Below are positions 15,895-25,686 of a stretch of 35,773 nucleotides of DNA, in pieces; the stretch's first letter is position 1; each line of letters starts with the position of its first letter. The position numbers and the translations under genes were made by a program. The notes below the pieces were generated by a model. The model did no database searches. It was given only the letters and a program-made list of their open reading frames with translations, and was not told where the DNA came from. Origin of the DNA: JAVBMC01 sp031552845 (lineage in GTDB: Bacteria > Verrucomicrobiota > Kiritimatiellia > RFP12 > DVOR01); contig JAVBMC010000040.1 in NCBI GenBank assembly GCA_031552845.1, positions 1 through 35,773 of the forward strand, given 5' to 3'.

Positions 15895-16872
15895 ATGCAT
15901 CGACAGACAGTATCTTTAGCGATGGTTCTGAGACACCTGTTCCTTTGTATATGTTTGGGAATCGGGATGCTCGCGGGTAACAGTGGATACGGGGAAGACA
16001 GTTCATTGCTGATCCGTTCTCAGCTGGATTTGCAGGAGCTGTTACGGTATTGGCAGTGGATTACATTACCGCAAGAGGAGTTTGTCCTGAAGGATGCCGG
16101 GGTGTACCTGTTTGCGCCTGATAGTGCCGGCTCTGAACTGTTCTTTGGCGCCTTGTTGGCCGATCCGTCAATTCCCGATGCATCGGTGGTATACGTTTCG
16201 GATGATTGGCTCACGGGGCATACACTTTTTTCCGACTTGCTGGGAGATGTGGTCTCCAGCCTGCCACCGGAAGAGGGAGAATTTGTTGGCAACGATGGCC
16301 TGACGTTGCGAGTATCCCTTATTCCACTATGGCCGTTTTTTGGCTGGGGCAGTGGTGATATAACTACAGATGAAACCGATACCGCGAACACAAACACTAC
16401 ACCTGCAGGCAGTGCACCATTGTCACCTGCTAACAGCACTGTGCAAACACATACCGGTAACATTCAGGACGCCCTCAGTCCATCAGATTCGCTTGTTGCC
16501 ACCAATGCTCCAACTGCGGTGGTCGTGCCAACGCTTCCTGAACACCGTATCATCTACGTCTATCAAAAAGGCGGAAATGACGGATGGAACGGCAAAGCCG
16601 CGTTTGCGAGAAGCTCTTCGGAAGGTCCCAAGAAAAGTCTGCGCGGCGGACTCAATGCTGTGGGCAGTCGCGGACGTCTCATCATTAAAGAAGGCGATTA
16701 TACTGAAGGGCTCAACCTCAAAGGCAAAGACATCCGCATCGTGATTGATGGCAACGTTTCGCTCGCCCAAAACAGCCCCACCCGCCGCGGACAAGACACC
16801 TCAAGCCTTAGTGCGGTCAATGCGTCGAAAACTTTTGCCCTGACCAACACTCTTGAAACCATCTCGCAATAG
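15895..16872 (+). CDS. Secreted protein upstream of Rhs (325 aa)
   Basis: The start at 15895 is chosen over an upstream ATG at 15844 because AGGAGG lies at 15884-15889, and the protein then begins with a signal peptide ending around G-Y-G-E. Residues about 25-160 form an unrecognised domain rich in aromatic and acidic residues. A Thr/Ser/Pro/Ala-rich linker follows (about 160-205). The C-terminal part (about 215-290) has GGNDGWNGKAAFARSSSEGP and RGRLIIKEGDYTEGLNLKGK, which resembles the DUF1565 or pectate-lyase-like start of a parallel beta-helix. The family is not certain. It is the first of three secreted proteins read in the same direction, with the next gene only 13 nt away, so it probably works with the LamG and Rhs proteins at the cell surface. 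Confidence 0.75.
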   Translation: MHRQTVSLAMVLRHLFLCICLGIGMLAGNSGYGEDSSLLIRSQLDLQELLRYWQWITLPQEEFVLKDAGVYLFAPDSAGSELFFGALLADPSIPDASVVYVSDDWLTGHTLFSDLLGDVVSSLPPEEGEFVGNDGLTLRVSLIPLWPFFGWGSGDITTDETDTANTNTTPAGSAPLSPANSTVQTHTGNIQDALSPSDSLVATNAPTAVVVPTLPEHRIIYVYQKGGNDGWNGKAAFARSSSEGPKKSLRGGLNAVGSRGRLIIKEGDYTEGLNLKGKDIRIVIDGNVSLAQNSPTRRGQDTSSLSAVNASKTFALTNTLETISQ

Positions 16873-16885
16873 AAAGGAACACGCC

Positions 16886-17869
16886 ATGAAAACAACGCTT
16901 AACCTGTTGATCCTGTGTTATCTGTTTTGCATTGCCATGCCGTCTGTGGCCTCCACGCTCAATGTCTCAACGTTGGAGACCGAGGAACTCCGTACGCGGG
17001 AAATCGGTCTGCTGCCACCGTCAAACCTTCCTGATGCGATGCTCTATTATGATTTTAACGATGTTCCTTCCGGCAACGTGATCATTGATAAAAGCCCCAA
17101 TGGATACGATGGCGTTGCGGCCAACTGCGTCTGGTCAAGCGCCGGCAAATTTCATGGCGGGGCGATGTCGTTTGGCAGTAATGTCGCGAATATTAATGTG
17201 GGAACGACTCCCAACTTTCCGACGTGGGAGAGTTACTCCGTGAGTGTTTGGTTTCTGCACGATGGCGGGGATTATTTCAACTACAATTTCAATTCCAAAA
17301 TTATCGACAAAACATCCTATTGGCATGATTGGCACCTACATGTTTTTTCACCGGGGGGCAATTTTTATCCGGGAAATATCGGATGGACACTTTATGAGAA
17401 TAGCCAATCGGCTGGGGCGCATATTATGGATAAAAACTATGGTGATGGAAATTGGCATCATATTGTAGCTATTCGTGCCGGCAGCCATGGCGAACTTTGG
17501 GTTGATGGCGTATGCAAACAAACAATTGAGAACATGATATCCGTTTATAGTGACTCGGCAATGTGTGTGGGTAATTCATATAGCGGTGACTCTAATCAAC
17601 GTACGCCTTGGAGTGGACTATTAGACGAGGTGATGATATTTGATCGGGCGTTGAGTTCAAATGAGGTTTCCAGTCTCTTTACCGACGGCGTGCTCAGCCA
17701 TCCGACGAATGACGTGCCGACTGCGATTACAGTGACGACGAACGTAGTGATTCAAGGAGCGCTGACTGTCACCGGCAAAGTCTCCTTTGCCGGCGGTGTG
17801 ATTTACTGCAAGCCTCTAGGCGATCTCTCCAGCGGACCTTATACCAATTCAACTGTTGTTCTCCCCTGA
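16886..17869 (+). CDS. Secreted LamG-domain protein of the Rhs operon (327 aa)
   Basis: The start at 16886 follows AAAGGAAC at a suitable distance; an earlier in-frame ATG at 16853 would overlap the upstream gene. A signal peptide (to about residue 23) is followed by a LamG/concanavalin-A-like domain at about 50-265. It shows DAMLYYDFND, a central SYSVSVWFLHDGG strand, WHHIVAIRAGSHGELWVDG and the closing GLLDEVMIFDRALSSNEVSS, all standard LamG signposts. Such domains bind glycans or proteins outside the cell. The last 50 residues (TNVVIQGALTVTGKVSFAGG, then IYCKPLGDLSSGPYTN) match the N-terminal module of the following Rhs protein. This suggests that the two share a partner or assemble together. 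The Rhs gene starts 35 nt later. Confidence 0.82.
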   Translation: MKTTLNLLILCYLFCIAMPSVASTLNVSTLETEELRTREIGLLPPSNLPDAMLYYDFNDVPSGNVIIDKSPNGYDGVAANCVWSSAGKFHGGAMSFGSNVANINVGTTPNFPTWESYSVSVWFLHDGGDYFNYNFNSKIIDKTSYWHDWHLHVFSPGGNFYPGNIGWTLYENSQSAGAHIMDKNYGDGNWHHIVAIRAGSHGELWVDGVCKQTIENMISVYSDSAMCVGNSYSGDSNQRTPWSGLLDEVMIFDRALSSNEVSSLFTDGVLSHPTNDVPTAITVTTNVVIQGALTVTGKVSFAGGVIYCKPLGDLSSGPYTNSTVVLP

Positions 17870-17904
17870 CCGGCTCCACCGCAAAACCATTCAAGGAGGC
17901 TGCC

Positions 17905-20900
17905 ATGAATACACATCGTTGTTTGATCTGCGCCCTGATTCTGAGCCTGCTTGGGGGCAAACTTGTTTGGGGAGATGAGCCGCTGGCCGTTGACCGTGTG
18001 GATGCGGGAGAAGCGCGTATGACTGTCTTGGCACCCATTGGCACCAATCAATCGGCCATCGTTGTACAAACAAATACCGTTGTTGATGGCACGCTGGTAG
18101 TCGAACAGCCTGTCATCCTGCTGGACGGCATTGAGTACATTGAACCTCAGGGCAGCATCTCCATGGGCAGTTTTACCAACCGCCCCGGCATCAACTACCC
18201 CACGGAACCCTCCGGCTGGTTTGAGGAGTATGGTGTATTGGACAATACAGCTTTGCAGAATGATTTTGCTGCAGCCACACAAGGCCAGCTCAAATATATT
18301 GCAACTCGTGCCCGCGATGCGATCGAGCATGTCTTCCGCTTTGCAGGAGGAGCGGGAGAGGAAATAGATGGCATGGTAGATTCCTTCGCGGCAACGAATG
18401 ACACATTACCCGTCACGATTGGGCAACTCAAATGGATCCGGCAGATATTCTGGGAGCGGATTGAAGGGATATTGATTTATAATCTGTGGTATATCTCTGA
18501 TTATCCGTATTGGTGGGAGGAAGATGACGATGAGCTGATGTTGGTGAATGTTGGGCAGGTCAAGCAGACATTTTTATTGTGCTTATTGTTGCAGGATTCT
18601 GATGATGATGGGCTCCCTGACGTGATGGAGGGTTATTATGGGACGGATCCTTTTTGGGCTGATATTGATGACGATGGTTTGTTAGATGGCGAGGAAGTAT
18701 TTCTTTATGGCACAAATCCATGGGAATGGGATACGGATGGTGATGGATTCTCTGACAGCTGGGAGGTCGAGCATGGTTTTGATCCGTTGGACCCCTATGA
18801 TGTATTTGCGAGAGATGAGGATAATGACGGTTTGCCGGATGCTTTTGAATTGTTTTGGTTTGGAAATTTGGATTCATTTGACGTAGATACACGGGATGAT
18901 GCGGGATTTTTATTGAGCGCCAAATGCCTCTTGGGGATTGATCCGCTGGGTAATCATACACCCGAAGAGCCTTTTTCGCCGACGAATAATGTAGGATGCT
19001 GGAAGCTGTTTGATTATATTTATGCGTCTAATGGCGGCATATTACCAAATGTCTCTCCTTTGATTTATGAGCGTACGTTTGAAATCAATCGAACAGGCGG
19101 ATGGGAACAATTTTTCTTATCGTCGACGCCTGACGGCAAGAATAGTTATTTTTGGATGTCGGGGTTACGGTTGGAATGGGAAGATTCCAATGGGGCGAAT
19201 GGCGTAGTTGAATCGTACCCATATAATAACCACATTCAATTGCCTTTGTCAACAGATAGTCCGAGGTGGATCACTATCCGGCTGCGCCGTAATGGCGATT
19301 ATTGGTTCGGATGCGACCCCGTGTATTTAATCAAATGGGCGCCGTCGATTTCTTATGAGGGGCAGGGTGTCGATAATACGCAAAGGGATCAGACGGATTA
19401 TGTGCTATTTAATTGCAACGTGCAAGGCGCAATTCTGAAAGCTGTGTTTAATATTAAAAGCCGTCCGTTTTCAGTGACGCCATCTCAAGCGGAGATTGAA
19501 TCGTATGCTAGCGCATTTGTAGATTCCGGACTTGTGTTTGTGCCTGATGACAATGGTAATGGATTGCGGGGAACATTAGAGGTTCCGGGAGCCGGAGTTT
19601 ATTCGCTGCCGGCGTTTAAGATCCCGGCAAACAATCCGTCTCAGCAGAATGCATTGCATGTACTTCAAGTGCCGCAAAATACTGCGATGGCGGCGTCGTT
19701 GGGGGCTATGCCGTTTGAGCCGGGAACCAATGCGCTGCTGCTGGCATTCGCGCCGAGCTTGGACTATGGGCGTGATCACTACTGGAGTGAAGAGGATTTG
19801 ATCTATGATGCTGAAGTAGAGACGTATGTTAAGGAATCCACTTATCCGTTGGACAGCGATTGTTTACGCCGTGATTGGCTGTTTAAAGGCGGTGGTAAGA
19901 TTCATTGTAGCGCTATTCCAAGGGTGGAGTTGGGGAATGATTCGTTGTTGTCTTATCTCACGTATACTATTCTGCCGGATGAGAAGGCGCATGATCATGA
20001 CTTTGATCCGGATAACACGACGTTTTGGTGTTGGGCTAACGTCAGCTTTGATGGTCAGGTGGTTTGGTCGGGTGATGCTTTCCACTCGCTGGTGCTGCCG
20101 GTGGAGTATATCAATCCGCATGCATCGGATCCGTGTGAGCGGGGATCGTGCTATTCAGGCTGTGCCGACGGTAACTGTGATGAGTTAGAGGGAGATAGTT
20201 TTAATTCGTTCGGCTTCCGGATTCCATTGGGCATTCCGGAGAAAGACGTTATATCAGGGTTTTTGTGGCTACGGACAGAGGGAAGCCTTTCTCTGTCGAC
20301 AAATTGCCTGCAGCTGTTAAAGCGTTCGGGGGCACAGATTGTGACCTCCTGTGAGACAGGTGTTTACCGTGTTGTTTGTTCCGATAACCGCGGACGCGAT
20401 ATCCGTACAATGAATATTCCATCCGGCATTCGCATTGTCATCTATCAAACGGCGGATCAATCACTGGAGCACACATGGGAGTTGACGAATCCTAATTTGG
20501 ATGAAAATAGATTCAGGATCCGTAAAATCAGCCGTTCGAATAACCTCATGCGGGATATGACCTATACTCATTTGGGCGGGGAGAGCTGGGAACGGATCGA
20601 CCACATTGCCGGGACAAAAGAGATTTTGATACGGGAAGATCGATTGAGCAGGCCCCTCTACGGTACTTTTACGGAAACCAGAAGCTTGACAGAGATAGAC
20701 AGCGGAAAGAAATTGTCGCAGGTTATTACTAAATCCCTGCGCGTTGGTTCCGGCCGCAATGCCTGCGTGCGTGAGATTGAACGTTATGAATTGAGCGCTT
20801 TTAATAAGGAACGTATCCGATATGCCACTTACTGGGAAGACAGCGCACATCCGGGACGCCATGGTAAACGCCGCTCGAGTTACGGAAACGATCAGCCGTG

Positions 20901-23900
20901 GCGTTATCAGACCTATGATGACGACGGACGGGAAATTCTGCGGGTGGAACAATGGAACGGTTCGGCATTCCCGAAAGAGCAGTTTGAGGGCATCGATGAG
21001 TTCGTCCAGCCTCTGCCTAAGACACTGGCAACTCTTCCGGCAGGTTTGACCGCCAAGGTGACGCTGTCGGATTATACGCCATTGGGTGAAGATGATGTGA
21101 ACCGTGAGGTAGATTTCTATAAGCCGCGAAAGCAAGAGACCTATTTGTTGGAGAACGGTGTTTTAACATTGCTGTCGCGTACATGGTTTGTGATCACTCC
21201 CACGGGCCAGCAGCTCTTACCCCAGACTCGAACGGTGACCATCCGTGCCGGCGCACCGGATGCAGCTATTAATGACCCCCGCAACGCGGTGAGCTCGGAG
21301 ACTGTTTTCGAAGAGACTTACACGAACCCGATATTTTGGTTTTTGGCAGACTGGCATCGGGATGAACCCGTACGGACGATTGACGAAGATGGCGTGATTA
21401 CGGATTATACCTATACTCCCGGCAGTTATGACGCGGAGACGCGTGTATTCACCCCCGGGCAGCCTTGGACGCATGTTCAAACGGTGGTCTCCACATCAAC
21501 CGCCGAAGCGCCCAATGGTGTTGCAGGCAAGAGCGTTCAGGAGGTCAGTATTAAAGATATCGCCTTTGGTAATGAAGTCTACACCGCCACGCGCGTGGTG
21601 CTGGCAGATGAAACCATTGATATTGACTGGCAGGTGAATGCTTATGATGAGAAGAATCGATTGGTGGCATCTTATTTCCCGGACGGCACTTTTATCACCA
21701 ACGCATACTCCTGCTGCCGTCTGCTTTCGACCACGGGACGGGATGGAACTTTGACACTACGTTCGGCGACGACGGGTTCGGATCATCTTTACTATGCTTT
21801 GGAAGATGTTACTTTCTATGAAGTTACAGATATATTCTTAAAAACCTATTCGGAAAGGCGGAAATATTATGCACTCATTCGAGATTTCCAGGTGACACAC
21901 TACTATATGGATGCGATGGGCCGTGAAACCAACGTCACCGAACGGGCATCAACCGTTCGTGGAGCAGCCACTAATGCCGTTTCAGGACTCACTCCAGGAG
22001 GAGCTGGCACCCCTGTTTTGACAATGAGGCCGACGCTTTATCCGCATGGAACCTCGGACTACCGCATCCAGACCGACAGGCGGGGCATTCAAACCGTCAC
22101 GTTGAATACGTATTATAACGACCGCGAAGAGACGGAAGTCCAAACGTATTCGACCAATAAAATTTCAGAGGTGATCTGGAGCAAGAGCACCACCTTCCGC
22201 AACGGCGATACCGTGACGGAGAGGTATTGGAATAACGATACAGAATGGACACAAGAGCGGCATTCAACGCGATATAACAGCAATGGCTGCCGAGTAGAAG
22301 CAACTGTTGCAGATGCCTCGGACTATCCATCGCCGGTAACTAACCGGCTCTCGACGTACGACTTCTTGGGTCGGCTGGTTTCGGTGCAGACACCGCTGGG
22401 GACAACGGGGTACACCTATGACGGTTCTACATACCGGGTTTTGTCTTCAGCGGAATCCGGAACAGCCTTGACCACGACCAATCTTTATGATACGCTAGGT
22501 AAGCAGGTTGGTTCAGTACGGAACGGCGTGATGACAACAGACAATACCCGATACGAGATGGTCGACGGCGAGCTTTGGGAGATCAGCACGCAAACGGCCT
22601 CCATTACCGGAACTGTCAGTCGGACGTCTTCTGTCCGGACGCAAAAGACGGGGCTTTCATTGGATCTGCTGGAACAGATTATTACGATTGATGAACAAGG
22701 ACGCGTGACGGTGCAGACGGCGTCGTTTGATCCGATTGATAAAAAGAAAACGGTCATCCGCCAAACAGGGACGGCCACGCCGTCAATCCAGAAAATCAAG
22801 TACGACGTTGTGATGGAAAGCAGCGATTATCGTGGACGGACGATCAACTATTATGATGCATTCCGCAATATCAACGAAATTGATTTTAGAGCGCCTACTC
22901 AACCGCCTCCGGGGGGCCGTGTCGGCTACTTTATGAATTGGGATTTTGACTTAAAGACGTTTGATATCCTGCAAACAATCGATTGGCTTGCTTGGCTTAC
23001 GCCTCAAGCGACCAATACCTTTGTGCGCGATGCTTGGGGACGCGTGGCGGTACAGACCAATGCACTGTACGGAGTAACCTGGTACGCCTACGATACGCTG
23101 GGCCGCGTGACGGCAGTTGACGGCGATGCAGCTTATCCGCTACAGTATACCTATGACACTGCCGGACGGACGGTTGCCCTGAGTACGACCCGCGATGGTG
23201 AAACGCAAGACGCCACCCGCTGGCTCTATAACCATGCTACGGGATTACTCACTAACAAGGTCTATGCCGATGGTTCCCGCGTGTTGTACAATTATACGCC
23301 GGAAGGGCGTCCTGCGCGCACCACTTGGGCGCGTGGAGCCTATAAAGAGAACCACTACAACCCGCAAGGGCTGTTGGGTTCAATAACCTATTCAGCAGAT
23401 CATGCGCCATCGGTTGAACGCATCTATACGCCGGAGGGCAGATTGCAACAAGCGACTGTGGCCTCTACGCCGTCACAGCAAACTACCTACGGGTACAATA
23501 TTAAACAATCACTTACTAATGAGGCCATTGCGGCATCGGGCACTGTGCCTGCATTGAATATCCGGCATGAGGTGGATGAGCACGAACGTCCCTCCGCACT
23601 GTGGGTAAATATCGGCAACAACAGGAGCAGTACTACCACCTATGTCTACGATAATGAAAATGACTTGGCGGCATTATGGTGCACCAATGCACAGGGCAGG
23701 GGCTTCCAGCTGGCTTACAGCAACCTTTATGGCGTGGGACGGGGCTATACAATCACAACAGCCGCCAACAAAGCCTTCAGTTGTGAGCTGACGCGGGATC
23801 CCTATCGGCTTAATTTGATACTCGCCAGCTGTTATACCTTTGACGGTGTGACTGTCAATCTTCACTCCAATCAATATGACCGCTTGGGACGCTTGACTAA

Positions 23901-25269
23901 CCGTGATCAAGACATTTTCAATTACAACAACCGTTCGGAGGTGACCGGCGCAGGCATAAACGGCGATCAGTTTGACTATGCCTATGACCTGATCGGAAAC
24001 CATACCGAACATTCGTTCAATGATGCCGCAACCGATACCTATACCGCCAACAACCTCAACCAATATACACAGGTCAATGCGGACAACTTGGCATATGATG
24101 CCGATGGAAACCTGTTGACCAACGGCGTCTGGTCGTACACATGGGACTGCGAGAATCGTCTCCTCACGGCATCCTCCAATGGTGTTGTGCAGGTCTCTAA
24201 TCTCTACGACCACTTCCATCGCCGCACAAAATATACTACGCCCTCGGCAACGCGGGTTTATGTTTATAACGGTTGGAACCTTATTCAAGAGCGCTTTACA
24301 CGTGGTTGGTTTACGCAAACCATTGAGTACTTCTGGGGTAAAGACGTCTCCGAGAGCCTGCAAGGCGCAGGCGGTGTGGGTGGACTTGTCGCCGTTAGCA
24401 TCAGTGGCAATTTCTATTTCCCGTGTTATGACCACAATGGTAATATCTTAGCTTATGTCAATGAAGCTGGCAGTATTGTCGCGCAGTATACCTACGATGC
24501 CTTTGGAAATACAATTGAGCAGAGCGGCAGCATGGCCAAGGACTTCCGCTACAGGTTCTCGACCAAGTACTACGATGCCGAAACTAGCCTCTACTACTAT
24601 GGCTATCGGTTCTACTCGCCGTCTCTCTCCCGTTGGCTCAATCGTGATCCACTAGAAGAAGAAGGAGGAAGAAATCTGTATTGCTTGGTTGGCAATAATA
24701 GCTTGAATCGATTTGACGTTTTGGGGTTGCGAGCTGGCAAATATGCTTGTGAACGTTGTGGACCTGAAATATCCCAAGGTTTAGTAGAGACTCTAAGAGC
24801 AGTTGAAGTTAAGTTTAAGCAACTTACTCCAGAAATTGCCAAAGAACGATGCAGTGCTTGGCATCTTATGAACTCTTGGGATATTACTTTTCCTGCTGGA
24901 GTAAAAGGCTGTGGTTCTGTTGGAAAGATGGGAGATAAATCACCCTGTTACGACACGTACATGGTTCATGGAAAATGTCACCATAGGGCCGAAATTAATT
25001 ATATTCTCTTTGGGAAAATAGCATCCCTTTGCGAATTCTCTCAATTTAAGATGGGCACAATGATTTTTGCACATAAAGCAAAGAAAAGCTTCTTTTTTCA
25101 GTACACTCTTCAAGTTACAGAATTTGCAAAAATAGGGAAATATCATCCTGAGAGTTTTGCGGCTTTTGTGCCACCGGTCAGGGCTAAACATATGTTTTGT
25201 CAACCATGTAATCAGAGAGGTGCAAAAAATGGACTCTATTCTAGACCATTTAAAGCCGCTTGGCCGTAA
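17905..25269 (+). CDS. Giant secreted Rhs/YD-repeat protein with variable C-terminal tip
   Basis: The ATG follows AAGGAGG (17893-17899). The 2454-aa protein has a signal peptide, a short module shared with the upstream LamG protein (about residues 45-95) and three GQLK-type motifs (127, 173, 217). Asp-rich thrombospondin-type-3 calcium repeats follow (about 231-315: DSDDDGLPD, DIDDDGLLDG, DTDGDGFSD, DEDNDGLPD), then a large beta region. YD repeats run from about residue 1000, and an Rhs core ends near 2272 (YYYGYRFYSPSLSRWLNRDP). Rhs shells enclose and deliver their C-terminal tip. The tip here (2275-2454) has nine Cys including CERC at 2282-2285 and CQPC at 2432-2435, plus GKCHHRAEINYILFGKIASL. 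I do not recognise a catalytic motif; toxin activity is inferred from position. Its 3' end overlaps a membrane-protein gene by 41 nt. Confidence 0.9.
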   Translation: MNTHRCLICALILSLLGGKLVWGDEPLAVDRVDAGEARMTVLAPIGTNQSAIVVQTNTVVDGTLVVEQPVILLDGIEYIEPQGSISMGSFTNRPGINYPTEPSGWFEEYGVLDNTALQNDFAAATQGQLKYIATRARDAIEHVFRFAGGAGEEIDGMVDSFAATNDTLPVTIGQLKWIRQIFWERIEGILIYNLWYISDYPYWWEEDDDELMLVNVGQVKQTFLLCLLLQDSDDDGLPDVMEGYYGTDPFWADIDDDGLLDGEEVFLYGTNPWEWDTDGDGFSDSWEVEHGFDPLDPYDVFARDEDNDGLPDAFELFWFGNLDSFDVDTRDDAGFLLSAKCLLGIDPLGNHTPEEPFSPTNNVGCWKLFDYIYASNGGILPNVSPLIYERTFEINRTGGWEQFFLSSTPDGKNSYFWMSGLRLEWEDSNGANGVVESYPYNNHIQLPLSTDSPRWITIRLRRNGDYWFGCDPVYLIKWAPSISYEGQGVDNTQRDQTDYVLFNCNVQGAILKAVFNIKSRPFSVTPSQAEIESYASAFVDSGLVFVPDDNGNGLRGTLEVPGAGVYSLPAFKIPANNPSQQNALHVLQVPQNTAMAASLGAMPFEPGTNALLLAFAPSLDYGRDHYWSEEDLIYDAEVETYVKESTYPLDSDCLRRDWLFKGGGKIHCSAIPRVELGNDSLLSYLTYTILPDEKAHDHDFDPDNTTFWCWANVSFDGQVVWSGDAFHSLVLPVEYINPHASDPCERGSCYSGCADGNCDELEGDSFNSFGFRIPLGIPEKDVISGFLWLRTEGSLSLSTNCLQLLKRSGAQIVTSCETGVYRVVCSDNRGRDIRTMNIPSGIRIVIYQTADQSLEHTWELTNPNLDENRFRIRKISRSNNLMRDMTYTHLGGESWERIDHIAGTKEILIREDRLSRPLYGTFTETRSLTEIDSGKKLSQVITKSLRVGSGRNACVREIERYELSAFNKERIRYATYWEDSAHPGRHGKRRSSYGNDQPWRYQTYDDDGREILRVEQWNGSAFPKEQFEGIDEFVQPLPKTLATLPAGLTAKVTLSDYTPLGEDDVNREVDFYKPRKQETYLLENGVLTLLSRTWFVITPTGQQLLPQTRTVTIRAGAPDAAINDPRNAVSSETVFEETYTNPIFWFLADWHRDEPVRTIDEDGVITDYTYTPGSYDAETRVFTPGQPWTHVQTVVSTSTAEAPNGVAGKSVQEVSIKDIAFGNEVYTATRVVLADETIDIDWQVNAYDEKNRLVASYFPDGTFITNAYSCCRLLSTTGRDGTLTLRSATTGSDHLYYALEDVTFYEVTDIFLKTYSERRKYYALIRDFQVTHYYMDAMGRETNVTERASTVRGAATNAVSGLTPGGAGTPVLTMRPTLYPHGTSDYRIQTDRRGIQTVTLNTYYNDREETEVQTYSTNKISEVIWSKSTTFRNGDTVTERYWNNDTEWTQERHSTRYNSNGCRVEATVADASDYPSPVTNRLSTYDFLGRLVSVQTPLGTTGYTYDGSTYRVLSSAESGTALTTTNLYDTLGKQVGSVRNGVMTTDNTRYEMVDGELWEISTQTASITGTVSRTSSVRTQKTGLSLDLLEQIITIDEQGRVTVQTASFDPIDKKKTVIRQTGTATPSIQKIKYDVVMESSDYRGRTINYYDAFRNINEIDFRAPTQPPPGGRVGYFMNWDFDLKTFDILQTIDWLAWLTPQATNTFVRDAWGRVAVQTNALYGVTWYAYDTLGRVTAVDGDAAYPLQYTYDTAGRTVALSTTRDGETQDATRWLYNHATGLLTNKVYADGSRVLYNYTPEGRPARTTWARGAYKENHYNPQGLLGSITYSADHAPSVERIYTPEGRLQQATVASTPSQQTTYGYNIKQSLTNEAIAASGTVPALNIRHEVDEHERPSALWVNIGNNRSSTTTYVYDNENDLAALWCTNAQGRGFQLAYSNLYGVGRGYTITTAANKAFSCELTRDPYRLNLILASCYTFDGVTVNLHSNQYDRLGRLTNRDQDIFNYNNRSEVTGAGINGDQFDYAYDLIGNHTEHSFNDAATDTYTANNLNQYTQVNADNLAYDADGNLLTNGVWSYTWDCENRLLTASSNGVVQVSNLYDHFHRRTKYTTPSATRVYVYNGWNLIQERFTRGWFTQTIEYFWGKDVSESLQGAGGVGGLVAVSISGNFYFPCYDHNGNILAYVNEAGSIVAQYTYDAFGNTIEQSGSMAKDFRYRFSTKYYDAETSLYYYGYRFYSPSLSRWLNRDPLEEEGGRNLYCLVGNNSLNRFDVLGLRAGKYACERCGPEISQGLVETLRAVEVKFKQLTPEIAKERCSAWHLMNSWDITFPAGVKGCGSVGKMGDKSPCYDTYMVHGKCHHRAEINYILFGKIASLCEFSQFKMGTMIFAHKAKKSFFFQYTLQVTEFAKIGKYHPESFAAFVPPVRAKHMFCQPCNQRGAKNGLYSRPFKAAWP

Positions 25270-25684
25270 GTGGTATATTCCTGCAATAATTCTGCTTCTT
25301 GTAGCCTTATTGCGTGCCTGTGGACCTAATTATCAATTGGAGGAGAAGCTGGCATCAATAGGAGGACCAAGCGGATTACGAAAAGCTTGTGAAGAAGTTT
25401 GGCCTGACCCGAAAGATCGAGTCGAGGGAAATGGAGATGTGTTTACATATGACGAGTTACCAGAGCATTGTGCGTTGCGCTTGTTACGTCCTCAGTTGGT
25501 ATATGTAACTTCTGACCAATCTGCAATGCTTTATCAAATCCAAACGAGTGGGGGATTCTATCACGCGGGATACTTAGTGACAGTGAATGCTAGCGATCCT
25601 GTGAAAATTAATTATGTGCCTGGCTTATCTCCGTCATATAAGATTCGTTCGGTTGGAGATGGGGTATTCCTTTATGAGGAGTAA
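25229..25684 (+). CDS. Putative immunity protein of the Rhs tip (151 aa)
   Basis: The start at 25229 is preceded by GAGAGG and overlaps the Rhs 3' end by 41 nt in another frame, the usual tight coupling of an Rhs tip with its immunity gene. The protein has a short cytoplasmic start, a hydrophobic segment (about 17-30) and then L-R-A-C, a near-lipobox. It is therefore a membrane protein or a lipoprotein with an outside/periplasmic domain of about 115 residues. That location would suit neutralising an envelope-acting or incoming tip. No known domain was recognised. The role is inferred from position only; it could also be an accessory protein. Confidence 0.65.
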   Translation: MDSILDHLKPLGRKWYIPAIILLLVALLRACGPNYQLEEKLASIGGPSGLRKACEEVWPDPKDRVEGNGDVFTYDELPEHCALRLLRPQLVYVTSDQSAMLYQIQTSGGFYHAGYLVTVNASDPVKINYVPGLSPSYKIRSVGDGVFLYEE

Positions 25685-25686
25685 TT

